Below, piece after piece: positions 1-11,594 of a stretch of DNA of 64,000 nt. The number at the start of each line of letters is the position of its first letter. Position 1 is the stretch's first letter. Location of the stretch: NCBI GenBank assembly GCA_954871525.1, contig OX940870.1:12369501-12433500 (forward strand), read 5' to 3'. The notes below the pieces were generated by a model that was not told the origin of the DNA, searched no databases, and was given only the letters and a program-made list of their open reading frames with translations. The stretch comes from Parietaria judaica (Eukaryota; Streptophyta; Magnoliopsida; Rosales; Urticaceae). The position numbers and the translations under genes are program-made.

Positions 1-496
1 AATCGGGGAGAGAGTTTAGCACAATGTCAATGTACACTTCCTCAGGGATCTTTATCTCTTGTCTGGTCAGACTTTCTGACCAGCTGATCATCTTCAGAAC
101 ATGATTATGCACATTGGTTCCTTCAGTTAATTTTGCTCTCAGCAAATTTCTCATTATCCTGAATCTAGTATGACGTGCTTCATTTTCATACATCTTCTTA
201 AGATGTTGAATCATTTCCCAGGCAGACATGTTCTCATGTTGCTCCATGAGATTCGGTGTCATGGTTGCCAACATGAGACAAGCCACTTCAGCGGCTTCAT
301 CAGTATGCTTCTTATAAGCATCTTTGTCTGCTCGGGATGCAGTAGCAGGAGGTTCAGCTAGAGGTGCATTCATAATGATAACCTCCTTCTTTTCGTGCCT
401 GAGCACAATTTTGAGGCGTCTTTGCCATTCCGGATAATTTCTTCCGTTTAAGATGTTTTCCTTCTCAAGGATAGATCTTAGTGAGCTGCTAGACAT
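1..496 (-). CDS. copia gag polyprotein, N-terminal part (partial)
   Basis: An uninterrupted frame of 165 codons starts at the ATG at 494-496 and runs off the left edge. The protein resembles the plant copia-type Gag N-terminus (UBN2/gag-polypeptide families): a start region with NGRNYPEWQRRLKIVL, then helical stretches including EMIQHLKKMYENEARHTRF. This capsid-like protein packages the element's RNA into virus-like particles. No zinc knuckle is reached before the edge. The open frame suggests a fairly young copy. The assignment to copia rests on this Gag, the tRNA primer site and the LTR. Confidence 0.85.
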   Translation of the reverse strand, partial: MSSSSLRSILEKENILNGRNYPEWQRRLKIVLRHEKKEVIIMNAPLAEPPATASRADKDAYKKHTDEAAEVACLMLATMTPNLMEQHENMSAWEMIQHLKKMYENEARHTRFRIMRNLLRAKLTEGTNVHNHVLKMISWSESLTRQEIKIPEEVYIDIVLNSLPD

Positions 497-2460
497 TGTT
501 CAGTTTCTACAATTTTAAATAAATACTGAATAAGCACAATATTAATTTTAGTATTGACATGTAAATTATAAATTACTTATTATAATAAAGATGTTACATA
601 AAAATATATATTATAAGGACTTTAAATAATATTTCGTGATTTGTTAATGGAAAAGTTACCCTCATCAATTCCATTAATTAGTCACTCAGAGAAATTCAAC
701 AATTGCTCTAATATCCTATATTATCTCTGACGATTAAAAAAGAAAAGACAATTTTTAATTTATCATTCTAACCGATTTCATAAGAATTGTCTACGATATC
801 TAATCTAATTAGAGTACTCGTTTAGGTAGACCCACGGGGTGAATCGGCGGACAGTATAGGTCGCCCTACGCGTCTAAAAGAGTGTATAAGAGTACTCCCT
901 TGGGTTAGAGACACACTCAAAACGTTCTACAAATAGATCGAGGACCCAGCCGGTGGAAGACATTATACCTAATATTTATTGAGGGGTTTTAGGTGATCCT
1001 AACTTTTGTCTTAAAATAAACATAGTTAACTTATTAAAATGTTCTAAGAATTAAGACAATGAATATGTAATACATAATCCTATTTTGTAAAACATATTAA
1101 ATGTTGTATTAAATATACTTCTGAAAGTATATATATATATATATTATGAAAATTTTAAAGACAAAACTTTTTATCTTTAAATAAAAGATAAATAAATCAC
1201 TTAAAAGATAAACTATCTTTAATCATGATTTATCCTTTTCTATAAATGAATAAAAGATAAATAACTATCTTTATAGATAAGATATCTTTAATCATGCTTT
1301 GTCATAATACAAAATAAAAGATAAATAACTATCTTATAGATAAACTATCTTTAATCATAATATATATATATATATATCTTTTATTTCCATTAAAGTTTAG
1401 TTCTTTTCTATTACAATAATAAATAAAAGATTATTCATTATCTTAATCTAATTAAGAACTATTGATTATAAATAAAATTTATGAACAAACAATTTGTGAA
1501 TCAATAAATGAATAACGTAAACATTAAATGGAAACAAACTTCATAAGATTGATAATAATATTGAATAAATCATATTTATTAATAATTAATATCATATATT
1601 AGATTTTCAATTCTCATATTTAAAGATATTTATAATAATTATAAATAAAATAAAATAAAATAAACACTTTAAATCGTATTTTAAAATAATTAAACATAAA
1701 TATAATTAAATATCAATTACCGGGATACGAGCTCGGGATAAACCCGAGCTTGTACGGGTTGCCCTCGGGCAACCCCGGTCACAAAGGGGGAGACCGGGCA
1801 GGCCCGAAGGGTCCTGCCCGGAAACATTTGTTTTTGACCCGGATCCGGGTCTGTTCGGTGTGGGCCCGGGTCAGGACAGACCCGGGCCGAAGCCCCGGGT
1901 CCAACCCAGGTCGGTTACCCGGGTTGGGTCTGCCCGGATCATCACGATCCGGGCTGGGCGAAGTGGGGCTGGGTTAAAACCCAGCCCGTGGGCCTGATTC
2001 AATCAGGCCCACCCGAATTAACAATGGGCTGGGTTAAAACCCAGCCCGTGGGCCTGATCCAATCAGGCCCACCCCGAATTAAAAGTGGACTGGGTTAAAA
2101 CCCAGCCCGTGGGCCTGATCCAATCAGGCCCACACGATTAAAACAAAATTAATTAATTTGGCTAGGGTTTTGAAACCCTAGCCGTCGCCCATTGGCTCCC
2201 ATCGAACGGGAGCCCCAAACGGCGGCTCCGCCCGAAACATTGGCGGCGACGGTAAAATCGCCGCCGTTTTCACTATTCGTATTTAATAATACACTTTAAA
2301 ATTAAATAAAAATCCAATCCTGATTCTAAATCGGATTCCGAACAACACACAAAAATTAACATAATTAATTTTCTAATGCTCCCACTGAAAATCTAATCAC
2401 ACCAAAATTTTCTAAAATTATTTCGGTCAACATATCTAATTTTCAAAAATTACTCAGACC
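497..2460 (-). other. long untranslated leader of the copia element
   Basis: This stretch of about 1.96 kb between primer-binding site and gag has no convincing coding frame. The half next to gag (about 500-1720) is strongly AT-rich, with repeated ATAAAAGATAAA-like tracts and (AT)n runs. The half next to the LTR (about 1720-2275) is GC-rich, with CCCGGGT-like low-complexity sequence and a run of hairpins described separately. Such a long leader is unusual for a copia element and may hold packaging or translation signals, or be captured DNA. That is inference. Confidence 0.6.
1965..2140. repeat. 60/61-bp tandem repeat, three copies, each with two hairpins
   Basis: Three tandem copies start near 1965, 2025 and 2086. 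Each contains two palindromes in a row: one built on CTGGGTTAAAACCCAG and one on GGCCTGAT...ATCAGGCC. The copies differ by only a few bases. They are followed by further palindromes at 2160-2183 (a perfect 24-base palindrome) and 2194-2214. The array lies inside the transcribed leader of the copia element, so it would fold into a series of stem-loops in its RNA. Confidence 0.85.
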
Positions 2461-2474
2461 GGCTCTGATACCAC

Positions 2475-3117
2475 TATTGGGTTTTTCGATGACTTTTCTA
2501 AATCCCGAGGCGGAAATCACGGGATATCATCGAACTATAAAGATCTAGAATAATTACGAGAATTAAGATATCGTTTAGAGGTCGTTACCAAACTTTGGTA
2601 CTTTTGCCAACTGTACTGAAAAACTGCCGATTCCTCGGTTTTGGTGCTTGCCGATTTCTCTTTGATTCGGATTTAGCGCCTCAAGTGTTGCGCCTCTATT
2701 TCGTCCACCACGTCACTCGGGAACGTCTTAGATGACCGGAAAACACCTCGGAAGATAGGTTGGATCCTTGTCAGTGTTTAGATGATCAACCATTGATTGA
2801 ACCGGGGAGCTAGCCACGAATTCGACTCACAAGGAGGGGAGCTCGAATTCTAGGAGGCTATGGTTTATTGTTGTGTCTTCAATTATGAGTCATAATAGGG
2901 TATTTATAATACCCTATGGTCATGACCTAGTGGGCTTTCTAAAAGCCCACCCAATGGGCTTTCTAAAAGCCCAATCACTAATTAATTAATCTATTATTAA
3001 TTAATATGAATCATAATTAATACTTGGGCCCGAGTGGGCCCATAATGTCGGTTATGGTTATCGGGTCGATATCCGATAACCCGAGAGATACAATATCGGG
3101 TTCGGGCATAACCAACA
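2475..3117 (-). repeat. 5' LTR of the left copia element
   Basis: About 643 bp between the primer-binding site and the flank at 3118. On the minus strand it starts TGTTGGTTATGCCC and ends ACCCAATA, a slightly degraded TGTTGG...CCAACA pair. A TATA-like TATAAATA lies near 2900-2912 within a small palindrome. The partner LTR is outside the window, so the borders are inferred from the primer-binding site and terminal bases only. Confidence 0.75.
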
Positions 3118-3301
3118 ATAAGTCCATAGGAAATTTAATTGCCTGAAGTTTATTTCGTTAGATATTGAGTTTTTGCATTCAAAGGATGGTAATTGTAGCC
3201 GATCCTTGTCTTCGTTGTCCGCTTGACCGTTGCCAAGAGTAATATAATGTGGAATATCTTCTTTTGAGCCGAATCAATTTAGAGGGTTGATAATAAAGAA
3301 A

Positions 3302-3764
3302 GGGTTAATGGCGGCGAAAAATCCAAAGTTTGGTCAAAGAACTCCTCGTTTACCTAAAGTCTAAAAGTAATGGCAAAAATACCCAAATTCATATTTGAGG
3401 AGTTGACCACTCCATTCTCGTAACGCAATTAGCTTACCCTTACCCGTTAACTCTAGCTACACGGACAAACGTGGATTGCTGACATAGCTATTTTTTTTCC
3501 ACGTGGACGAGCCCAATTAGGGGTTGAATTCGTTATTTTTTTGTAAACGAGGCTGATGGGGTCTCGTCCACGTGGAAAAAAATTACTGTCAGCAACCCAC
3601 ATTTTTTCACGTGGCCAAAGTTAACGGGTAAGTTAACTGCGTTACGAGAATGGAGTGGTCAACTCTCCAAATGTGACTTTGGGTATTTTTGCCACCACTT
3701 TTAAATTTTGGGTACACGAGGGATTCTCTAACCAAACTTGGAGTATTTTTACCGTTATCAACCC
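3302..3764. mobile_element. foldback MITE, about 463 bp
   Basis: The two halves are imperfect inverted repeats of each other. The left end GGGTTAATGGCGGCGAAAA matches the complement of the right end (GGGTTGATAACGGTAAAAA), and the match runs inward through the paired CTCGTTTACC/CTCGTGTACC and the CCACGTGGACGAG blocks near 3500 and 3575. It has no coding capacity. The long terminal inverted repeats without a transposase fit a Mutator-like foldback MITE. No clean target duplication was found. It sits about 550 bp upstream of the XRN start codon, so it may lie in that gene's promoter region. Confidence 0.7.
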
Positions 3765-4315
3765 AAAAAAACTTAATCTAAAAAAAAATTAATAAAAAGT
3801 GTAATATATACACAATTGAAATATAGGTGAAATAAATATTTAATGTTTATGTACAAAAAAAAAAAAGAAAAAAAAAAGAGTGAGCCTCCATAAGATTAAG
3901 TCCGAATGAAATTGGGCCTCACTATTCTGTGCTTTTAGGACTTACAGGCCCATATTTATTAGTAAAACGACGAAAATATTGTAAAAAAAAAAAACAACAA
4001 CAAATATATGCACTCGCGGCAAACTATTCAACTACCGACGTATCCAAATCCCCCAAAGTACCAAAAATAAATTATTATACCGATTTTACCCTCAAATTCC
4101 TACGTTTGTAAGAGCACCCAGGCTAACTAACCAGGGGCAGAACAGTCTTAGCGCTTTCTGCCCTAGTTTACCCTCTCGAAAGATTTCCAAACCAAAACCC
4201 GCTGTTTTATTTTCTCTGGCAGAGCAAGTGAGAGTTTCAGATTTGGTTCCTAGGGCTTCTCCAGGACTCAATTTTCCCGCGCTTTCTCGAGAAAGTTTGC
4301 TCGGAGCGGCCTGCA
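3765..4315 (+). promoter_or_regulatory. upstream region and 5' leader of the XRN gene
   Basis: This is AT-rich up to about 4090, with A-runs near 3856-3877 and 3980-3995, then more GC-rich towards the ATG, as expected of a 5' UTR. No TATA box at a clear position was recognised. The short frames here have no family resemblance. Confidence 0.35.
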
Positions 4316-7300
4316 ATGGGAGTTCCAGCGTTCTACCGGTGGCTGGCTGAGAAGTACAGTCTGGTGGTGGTCGACGTGGTCGAAGAGGAGCCTGTGGTCA
4401 TCGATGGCGTTTCGATTCCCGTCGACACCAGCAAGCCCAACCCTAACAACCTCGAATTCGACAATCTCTACCTCGACATGAACGGAATCATCCACCCCTG
4501 CTTCCACCCCGAAGACAGGGTACGTTTGCGACTCTCTTCAATTTTATTTCCTCGAAGATTTTTTTCGCATTGTTTTTTATTGGGAAAAGCGATTTAGTGA
4601 TTGGAATGGCTTTTTTCAACGCGTAACATTCACTTTCGATCGCTTGTGATTGGTATTTGGCTTGGTTTTGGTAAAACTTGGTTCTTTTCCAATGTAGTTT
4701 GGGGATTTTGAGCTCCATATTTGGGTCTGTTGATTAGCACTTAGCTCAAGCTACGATAGTTTGATTCGTTCAATACTATTTGCTTCTGGCTCTGTCGAGG
4801 AATAATTAGTATATGAATTTAAATTCTGATTTTTTGGTTCACTCGTTACTCGATCAACCAATTAAGTCTGTTCAAGCGCAGTTTTAAAGACGATTTGTAT
4901 CCTATATGATCCCTTAATGATTCACCTAGTGTTGCTTTATTTTCTGACTATTATCCTATTTATTTGATCATTCGATTTTATGTGAACGGTACTTACATCA
5001 ATATTTTAATTGTGCTGACCGCGTCGTATCATTGGCAGCCTTCCCCGACAACGTTTGAAGAGGTTTTTCAATGCATGTTTGACTACATCGATAGGCTTTT
5101 CAACATGGTGCGGCCTCGGAAGGTCCTTTTCATGGCTATTGGTGAGTGTTTTGATATTGAGGCTGTACCATTTACTTCTGATTGTTGATGCTAATTATTT
5201 GGAGAAAAAAAATAAAACTGCTAGATGGTGTTGCCCCAAGGGCGAAAATGAACCAACAGCGATCTAGACGGTTTAGATCAGCTAAGGATGCAGCTGAGTC
5301 GGTACGTGCTCTTGTGGACTCTAGGTGGGTCCTCCATGTGTTTTCACGTGAAGGGCTTTTATACCTTTTTGATATAGATGACTAGATATTTCGGTTTGTT
5401 CGGCCCACTATTTGACTACTGTCTGTACTTGAGATCGGTCAGGAGAAGCTTTTGATGTATTTCCATTTTAATGACCTTAAATCACATTCATTGTAGGCTG
5501 CTGAAGAAGAACGCCTTCGCCAAGAGTTCGAAAGGGAGGGCAGAAAGCTTCCTCCTAAAGAGAACTCCCAAGTTTTTGATTCAAATGTCATCACTCCTGG
5601 AACAGAATTCATGGCTGTGCTGTCAGTTGCACTGCAGTACTATGTTCATCTCAGGTTAAACAATGACCCTGGATGGAAGAATGTTAAGGTAATTTCTATC
5701 GTTAGTTCTATTACATGGATATCTCTGGTTTGCAGTTGGGTTTAGTTAGATTTATCTTTTGTTATAAACTGCTGAATTAACTAGCAATATATATCATTTT
5801 GTAAGGTTATCCTTTCTGATGCAAATGTGCCGGGTGAAGGGGAACATAAGATCATGTCATTCATTCGGCTTCAACGAAATCTTCCTGGTTATGATCCGAA
5901 TACGCGTCATTGCCTGTATGGTTTGGTATATATCTTCCTCTTGTTTGTTATTTTCAGCTAAAACATTGCTTTTGTAGCAAGGCCAACAACGCTCCTTTTG
6001 TGCTAAATGAGTATGGTCTATTTGCAGGATGCTGATTTGATTATGTTGGGATTGGCTACCCATGAAATACATTTTTCTATCCTACGAGAGGTTTGTATTC
6101 TATCTTTACTGTTTCTATGAAGAACTAGTTAGCTGATTTTCACTTACATTTTGTGAATCTAACTGCAACTTTAAGTAACCGCATCAAGCTGCTTGTTGTG
6201 ATGCTTGATAGTGGATATAATTTTTTCTCCTCTATTCAGGTTGTTTTCACCGCAGGCCAGCAAGATAAATGCTTCCTTTGTGGTCAGATGGGCCATATGG
6301 CAGCAAATTGTGAAGGGAAGGCAAAAAGGAAATCTGGAGAGTTTGACGAGAAGGGCGGTGGTACTGATTTTGTCAAGAAACCGTATCAAGTTAGTTTTTT
6401 TTTACTTTGTTTGCAATCTGAAAATTGTGCTTTAGTAATACAAGCCTATGCCCGAATACCGTAGCGTCCAACGAATGGTTATCTTATTTGTAGCACTAAG
6501 TGTGCTTCCAATTTATAAGGCTCATGATGTTAACCAAAAAAATAAATCTATTTTGAAGTCATTTCTCATTCTCATTCTAATATATACTTTTTTGCTCCTC
6601 TGCAGTTTCTCAATATTTGGACTCTCAGAGAGTATTTGGAGTATGAGATGAGAATTCCTAATCCTCCGTTTGAGATTGATCTAGAGTGCGTTGTTGATGA
6701 TTTTATCTTCTTGTGTTTCTTCGTGGGGAATGATTTTTTACCGCATATGCCCACGCTAGAGATTCGCGAGGTACATGGTTGGGTTTTGGTTTGTATAAGC
6801 ATGTGTTTTAGTTGTCAATATAGAGAATTCTGGTTTTGTAGTCTCTTTGGTTTTGCATAGTCTGATTTGTAGGCATTATTGCTTTTTTATTCGAGTACTC
6901 AGGGTGCAATCAATCTGCTATTGGCGGTGTACAAGAAGGAATTTGTGGCTATGGGGGGTTATCTAACAGACTCGTGGAAGGTATTAAATATCTTTTTTCA
7001 TGAAAAAATTAACGGGTAATTAATTTCTGATGTGATTCTATCTCTCGAGAGCCCTTCTTACAAAGTTATTTTTTTCTTTCTCAGCCAAATTTGGACCGGG
7101 TTGAACATTTCATCCAGGCTGTTGGTTCTTATGAAGATAAGATTTTTCAAAAAAGAGCTCGACTACACCAGGTTTGCTGTTTTACAGATTTTATATATGT
7201 TCTGTATCATTTGTGGTTATTAAATAAAAGTTGCAACTCATCATTTAGCTGAAACCAGTTTGGGGTTGAGGTTAGAACTTAGAAGGGTGCCTTTTCAGAT

Positions 7301-10300
7301 TTCTGGGTAAAATATTGTGTTTGGTAAACATAAATGATGCTTTTAATAGAAATTTTTATTCCACCATCACAAATTTAGAAGCTACTCTTGGATGGGTTTA
7401 GGAAAAGCAACATTTGCTATGGCCTCTCGTTGAAACGTGTGCTAACTCATTCCTCATATGCCGCTAAAAAACTATATTATTAGTATTGTCTATGATAGTT
7501 TTTTTGTATTAAAAGTTAAATTGTTGTAAAAATACTTACCAAACTCTAAAATTACTTTTTCCAAAGTGATTTTTGCTTAAGTACTATATTTAAGATTTAC
7601 TTGTTCCAGTTGGATGTGATTTAAAAAAAAAGCACATCAATGTTAAACTCGCCTTTAGTGAGCTCAAATTGTACTTCACTAAATAATTGCTTCTCTGCCC
7701 CTTATCAGCGTCAAGCAGATAGAATTAGACGTGAAAAGGGACAATTAAGAAGAGGAGACGATATGGCCCCTCAATCTGAGCCAGAATCTCTTGTTCCGGT
7801 GGCTCGGTTCCAAGGGTCGCGTCTTTCTTCAGGCCCCTCTCCTTCACCATACCAGGCTAAAAAAGGATCTTCACATCCACCTAAAGTTTCTCGGTCATCT
7901 TCTGCTGTTACTGTTGGTGCTGCTATCGTTGAGGCCGAGAATAGCCTCGAAGCTGATGTATGGTCTCTTCTATCTTCGTTGTCTGTTTACTTTAAATACT
8001 TGTAGGAGTTTTTTTCTTTAGATGTTGATTCTGCTTTTGGGCTCTCTGATACAGCCTGAAGAAAATAAGGAGGAGTTGAAATTAAAGCTCAAGGAGATAA
8101 TTCGTGGGAAATCTGATGCTTTCAATTCGGAAAATCCAGAAGAAGACAAGGTTCTTCTTAGTTTCTTTATGCTAGTCTAAACGTTTTTTTACTTGGTTGA
8201 TTGTGTTAATTTGATTCACATATCATTAAACTACTAAAGATTTTTTTTTTAATTCAATATGGATTCGCAAATTTTCAAACATTATAATTATTGAAAGCAA
8301 ATTGTGATACTGATGAAGCAAAGATGCGAAGTTAATTCAAGTATCAAGTATTAACTCCTCAAATAGAACTGAGTTAGCTTTGTTCCGGATTAATATGCGG
8401 TATATATTCAATCGAGTTCTGTTCTGTTGTAAACTATATCTGTAATTTTCTTTTTCCAGGTTAAATTGGGGGAACCAGGGTGGAAAGATAGATATTATGA
8501 AGAAAAATTTCATGCAAGTACTCCGGAAGAACGTGACGCTATACGGAAAGATGTTGTAAGTTAACTAATACAATTGCTTAGGCTGTTGAATTATAATTCC
8601 TATCTCTGTGTAAATGTGTGTATATATATATATATTTGTTATCCTTTAAACAAGGAATAGTAGATAAAAACTAATCCCTATGCTTATGAGAACTGCTATT
8701 ATGGTTTAGGTCTTGAGATATACCGAAGGTCTATGCTGGGTTATGCATTACTACTACGAAGGAGTTTGCTCCTGGCAGTGGTGAGTTTTTGTCTATTTTC
8801 TCCTATGCATTATTAAATATCCACTGATAATATCATAGTACTTATTTGAATCTTTCATTTTAGGTTTTACCCGTATCATTACGCTCCATTTGCTTCTGAT
8901 CTCAAGGATCTTGACAAGCTGGACATAAAGTTTGAATTGGGATCACCTTTTAAACCTTTTAATCAGCTCTTGGGAGTCTTTCCAGCTGCTAGGTGTGTGC
9001 CTTTATTTATTTTACCACTACTTTCTTGTCTAAAGATTTCCGGTAGAAAGATATTAATTACCCTTCAATTGCAGTTCCCATGCTCTTCCTGAGCATTATA
9101 GAAAGTTGATGACTGACCCAGATTCACCCATCATCGATTTTTATCCTGCCGGTATGTGTTCTTTCCCCCCAAAAAACTTGCAAATCTGCTGTTTACATAT
9201 GGGAAAACTTTATAGTGGAAATTGGTTAACAGTAAAATCTAGTTTTTACCTAAAATTTGTCCTGGTTTTCCTTTCCTGTCCAGTGGTACTGTACTACTGG
9301 GTTTTTACTTCTAATACATCTTTTATGAACTACATAAATTTCATGCTTAATGTGGATTATGTTATTTTGACTGAGACTATTTATATATATATATATATAT
9401 ATATTTTTTTCCTTTTTGCATTAAAAATTATTTAACTGAAAGATCTGTTATCAAGCCATAAAAAATAAAATAGATTTTATACTGGTTTTTCACTTCTTAT
9501 AAAGTTGGGTGACGCCCAAAAAATAACATTGATTACTACCAGTTCACCCCTATTTACCTACACGATCATCTCTGATTCTTTTTTACCTCAGACTTTGAAG
9601 TGGATATGAATGGGAAAAGATACTCTTGGATGGTGAGTGAGTTGCTATTAGATACAGTTTGGAGCGTGATTTTGACCTGAAAACCAATTTTATTGATACT
9701 CATAGTGATTTATGTTGTTTAGGGTATCGCTAAGCTGCCTTTCATTGATGAATCTCGGCTTCTTGCTGAGGTCAAGAAAGTTGAACATACTCTGACGGTA
9801 TGAATCTTACTTGAATCCATTGTTTTCAGCTCTGATTCTTTTTCGGGTCACTTGATATATTTATTTGTGTGTGGTTGAAGACGGAGGAAGCCAGGAGAAA
9901 CAGCACAATGTGTGAGATGCTGTTTGTTGTATCGTCTCATCCTCTCTCCGTTTCTATGTACTCACTTGACGAACGTTGTAAGCAGTTGTCAAACAACGCA
10001 AGAGCTGAAATTAAGGAACTAATCGATCCCTATATGAGGTTAGTGGACTGTAATAGTAAACTCTGTTAAATCGTGAAAAATGACTCAAACTAAAAGCAGA
10101 TCGTAATATTAATTTTAGCTCCTACATGTATTAATTAATATCGTTCTAATCTGGATGGTGCATGCAGTGACGGGATGAATGGTTATATATCTCCGTGTGG
10201 CGGAGAGCCTTGTCCTCCTGTTTTCCGCTCTCCAGTTTTGGGCATGGAAGATATCATGGACAATCAAGTCATGTAAGCTTTCAAAATTCTAGTATTTAGT

Positions 10301-11594
10301 AGTGTATTGCACCATTTATATGTGACCTTGTTTCTTTCAGATGTGCTATATATAGACTTCCGGATCCTCACAAACACATTACCCGACCACTTCCTGGCGT
10401 TAAATATCCGAAGAAGGTATTAAACAACTATCATTTTTTCACCCTCTTCTATAAATGAAAATGAATATGAACAGGGATCTAGAGCGTGTAGAAAATAAAA
10501 TTAAAAGACATTGGAGATATTTTATTGATAAATTTGAAAACAGAGATTTTTGCTAAAGTTGACACCAGAGGGTATTGCAAATATATGAGTCTAGATGATA
10601 TAAATCATATAGGGAAAATTCAAATAACGAGGATGAATGTAATCTTAAGATATTAAAATTAAACTAGAGTCGACATTGCATGTATATTTTAGCTGTTTCT
10701 AAAACTAAATGCTATATTTTAGCTAAAAATGTAACTAGATGGCATGTTTTAGCGGTTTTGATCATCTGTTATGGTCAACTAACTTTTTGCAATGTACAGA
10801 TGGTGAATCTGGGAGATATAAAACCCGATCCCGCTTTGTGGCATGAAGACAATGGGAGAAGGCATTATGATAATAATAATAATAATAATGGAAGGTATAC
10901 ATCTGTTATAATTTTAAACATCAAGGCGCGCACTTTTTTTCCTTCATACCCCTCGAAATATCATTCAACGACATTATTGTTACTTTGCCCTTTCAGGTAT
11001 AATAACCGCCAATCCGGTCATCTGTCCGGGCGACAGCTAGGCGAGGCAGCTCATCGAATGGTCTCCAACAACTTACACACAGACCGAAACGGCTACACCC
11101 ATGAGACGTACGCCCACCCACCAGCTCACCATGCACCTCAATATCCCCAATCAAATCACAGACATCACGATCGGGCCCCACCGAGAAACTCTTATCATCA
11201 CGATAACGAATACCAGTCCTCAAACCACAACCCTTATAATCAAAGACACGCCTCATCCGGTAACCGGCATCAGCAACACGGGTCCCACTCATACTACGAT
11301 CGAGATCATCAGCAGTACCAATCAGGAAATCAACGACTGGTTTATGGTCAGAGGCAGATGGCCCAGGTTCCGCCCGGATACGCCCCGCCTTACCATAGTA
11401 ATTACAACAACTACCAAACCTATGAGCCAGGTTATGAGCCACCGGTTGGTCACCAATGGAGAGTCAATGGCGGTGGGTGGGCCCAACGACCACAGGGCGG
11501 CCAAAATGCCCCGAGAGGGTACGGTGGTCATTCCCACCATTCCAATAATAACCCATACTCTGCTTTGGACCGGAGAGGTAATCGCAGGCCTTGA
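4316..11594 (+). CDS. XRN3: nuclear 5'-3' exoribonuclease, XRN2/XRN3 type
   Basis: It degrades 5'-monophosphorylated RNA from the 5' end. Plant XRN2/XRN3 act in the nucleus on rRNA spacers, miRNA loops and cleaved transcripts during termination. Exons: 4316-4519, 5039-5141, 5225-5301, 5497-5688, 5806-5925, 6028-6090, 6240-6389, 6606-6770, 6903-6980, 7085-7171, 7709-7957, 8055-8150, 8460-8555, 8710-8780, 8864-8992, 9075-9151, 9592-9632, 9723-9797, 9881-10038, 10168-10272, 10341-10416, 10800-10894, 10997-11594; all junctions are GT-AG and phases agree, giving 1034 aa. Visible motifs: MGVPAFYRW start, LDMNGIIHP (from residue 53), [18 protein letters not shown] (103-120), [12 protein letters not shown] (from 233), the plant CCHC knuckle C-x2-C-x4-H-x4-C (264-277), and [10 protein letters not shown]. 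The last 215 or so residues form a disordered N/H/Y/Q-rich tail. Length and sequence fit XRN2/XRN3 better than cytoplasmic XRN4. XRN2 versus XRN3 cannot be settled by eye. Confidence 0.96.

Larger units (their letters stand above)
1..3117 (-). mobile_element. Ty1-copia retrotransposon, 5' part (cut by window edge)
   Basis: The element reads on the minus strand: 5' LTR at the right (about 2475-3117), then a primer-binding site, a leader of nearly 2 kb, and the start of gag running off the left edge. The primer-binding site at 2461-2473 reads TGGTATCAGAGCC on the minus strand, the usual initiator-Met tRNA site of plant copia elements. The LTR begins TGTTGGT on the minus strand, and the flanking ATAAG at 3118-3122 should be one target duplication, but its partner lies outside the window. 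The rest of pol and the 3' LTR are not visible, so completeness cannot be judged. The visible 165 gag codons are open. Confidence 0.85.

Noticed and set aside
1750..1977. GC-rich plus-strand frame in the copia leader
   Set aside because: It is CCCGGGT low-complexity sequence without coding likeness and opposite to the element's transcription.
9106..9435. 109-codon frame reading from XRN exon 16 into the next intron
   Set aside because: A GT donor at 9152 and the family sequence continue at 9592; the rest is intron.
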